Positions 6,452 through 7,254 of a stretch of 7,254 bases of DNA are shown here, piece by piece. This DNA comes from Euryarchaeota archaeon UBA538 (GTDB lineage Archaea > Thermoplasmatota > Poseidoniia > Poseidoniales > Thalassarchaeaceae): contig DALC01000107.1 of NCBI GenBank assembly GCA_002499325.1, positions 1 through 7,254 of the forward strand, read 5' to 3'. Numbering within the stretch: position 1 is the stretch's first letter; each line of letters opens with the position of its first letter. The notes below the pieces were generated by a model. The model made no database searches. It was not told the DNA's origin and saw only the letters and a list, made by a program, of their open reading frames with translations. Position numbers and translations under genes: made by a program.

Positions 6452-7254
6452 ATATTACTGCTGAAGCGGCTTTAGTCGCCAATGATCTGAATTCAGGAAC
6501 TTCCTTTAGTAATCTCATACCGAGTGGAATAGGATTGTCTATTTCGCCAGATTGATTAATTATTTCCGTTACATCGGGTCTTGCCCAGATTTTGAAAACT
6601 TCATTTAACTCGTCATCAGTCGCCTCAGTCAAGAATGCATTTCTTAGTGCCCTAATCCTTTCTAGCTTCTTCCTCATTGGGTCAAGTAACTTCCCAATTT
6701 TTTGCATTCTTTCCTCCGATAGATCTCCATTGATTATGCACTCTGATAATTTTGGAGCGAGGATATCTACTTGATCAAATCCGGTGCTAATGCCTCCGCC
6801 TGTAGTTGGTTTGCACGCCCCTGAGGCATCCCCGAAGAGGGCCACTCTTTCCTTAAGTGGATACTTAATTAGTCCACTGGGAACAGGTCCACCAAACCTC
6901 CCAATTATAGTACAATTCTCAAATCTATTTTTCCACATCGACTCATTCATCAGATTACTAATCAACATTTCACAAGATTTGTCGGTAAGCAGTTCCGCCT
7001 TACTCCACATGCCTATTCTGGTTGTTTCACCAGATGGAATCGCCCAAGAAAAAAATCCTGGAGAAATCTCTGATCCTGTAAACATGTCTAGTTTACCTGG
7101 CTCGTTCGGGTATCCCGAAACTTCTACTTGATAACCAATCATCATTTCTTTTGGTCTTCCCATCTTCATATATCTCCGAACCCAAGAATGAGCTCCATCA
7201 CATCCACAGATCAATGCACACTTGATTGTTTTTTCCGTATTCGAGGATTTTACC
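6444..7254 (-). CDS. Geranylgeranyl-reductase-family FAD-dependent oxidoreductase, 5'-truncated by the window
   Basis: The minus-strand frame is open from the window edge, so the true start and the N-terminal dinucleotide-binding motif lie outside. A TTG at 7214 is an internal Leu codon, not the start. 269 residues are visible, roughly the C-terminal two thirds of a usual family member. The FAD motif GCDGAHSWVR is encoded at 7205-7176, the family's PGFFSWAIP segment at 7061-7035, and GDASG followed by KPTTGGGI at 6833-6789. The last is the second FAD-binding motif, in the form typical of geranylgeranyl reductases. The C-terminal helical part with LERIRALRNAFL and a D-N-P-I-P segment also fits. 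Family members reduce isoprenoid double bonds, giving saturated archaeal lipids or, in some cases, saturated quinone tails. The substrate cannot be told from sequence alone. The gene for the unrecognised membrane protein starts one base after its TAA. Confidence 0.82.
   Translation of the reverse strand, partial: VKSSNTEKTIKCALICGCDGAHSWVRRYMKMGRPKEMMIGYQVEVSGYPNEPGKLDMFTGSEISPGFFSWAIPSGETTRIGMWSKAELLTDKSCEMLISNLMNESMWKNRFENCTIIGRFGGPVPSGLIKYPLKERVALFGDASGACKPTTGGGISTGFDQVDILAPKLSECIINGDLSEERMQKIGKLLDPMRKKLERIRALRNAFLTEATDDELNEVFKIWARPDVTEIINQSGEIDNPIPLGMRLLKEVPEFRSLATKAASAVIWG

Noticed and set aside
6784..7131. Plus-strand open frame of 115 codons opposite the flavoprotein
   Set aside because: It mirrors the conserved FAD-binding region of the minus-strand gene and has no recognisable features of its own.

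Overview
The window is compact, A+T-leaning DNA that looks archaeal. It most resembles a planktonic marine euryarchaeon of the Marine Group II/III (Thermoplasmatota) type. The pointers are a geranylgeranyl-reductase-family flavoprotein, an apparent tRNA-splicing endonuclease start, a Ser/Asp-rich PKD-type surface protein with a signal peptide and C-terminal anchor, one AGGTGA ribosome-binding site and very short intergenic gaps. The lineage is inferred from gene content; no rRNA or other phylogenetic marker is present.

Layout. At the left edge a minus-strand gene begins at base 148 and runs out of the window; its 49 visible residues look like the N-terminus of a tRNA-splicing endonuclease. 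A 74-base divergent spacer separates it from a plus-strand run of four genes: (1) an RfaE/HldE-like PfkB-family sugar kinase homologue whose hallmark motifs are degraded; (2) a secreted, membrane-anchored PKD-type surface protein; (3) a complete M24B Xaa-Pro aminopeptidase; (4) an MqnC-type radical SAM enzyme whose start codon directly follows the peptidase stop. From the right edge a minus-strand pair reads towards them: a 5'-truncated geranylgeranyl-reductase-family FAD protein, then, one base after its stop, an unrecognised two-helix membrane protein. The two blocks converge at base 5368/5369, where both stop codons lie in the palindrome TGATCA.

How the genes may work together. The MqnC-like enzyme belongs to the futalosine route to menaquinone. 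The geranylgeranyl-reductase-family protein could reduce membrane lipid chains or a quinone tail. A quinone/lipid theme is therefore possible, but the two are on opposite strands and no other mqn gene is visible, so this is only a hypothesis. The peptidase and the surface protein look like ordinary peptide processing and cell-surface functions.

The most notable points are the RfaE-like protein that may be a pseudokinase, the MqnC homologue with changes in a normally conserved segment, and the unassigned membrane protein coupled to the flavoprotein. No RNA gene, mobile element, CRISPR array or obvious repeat was seen, and there is no gene-free stretch longer than 300 bases.
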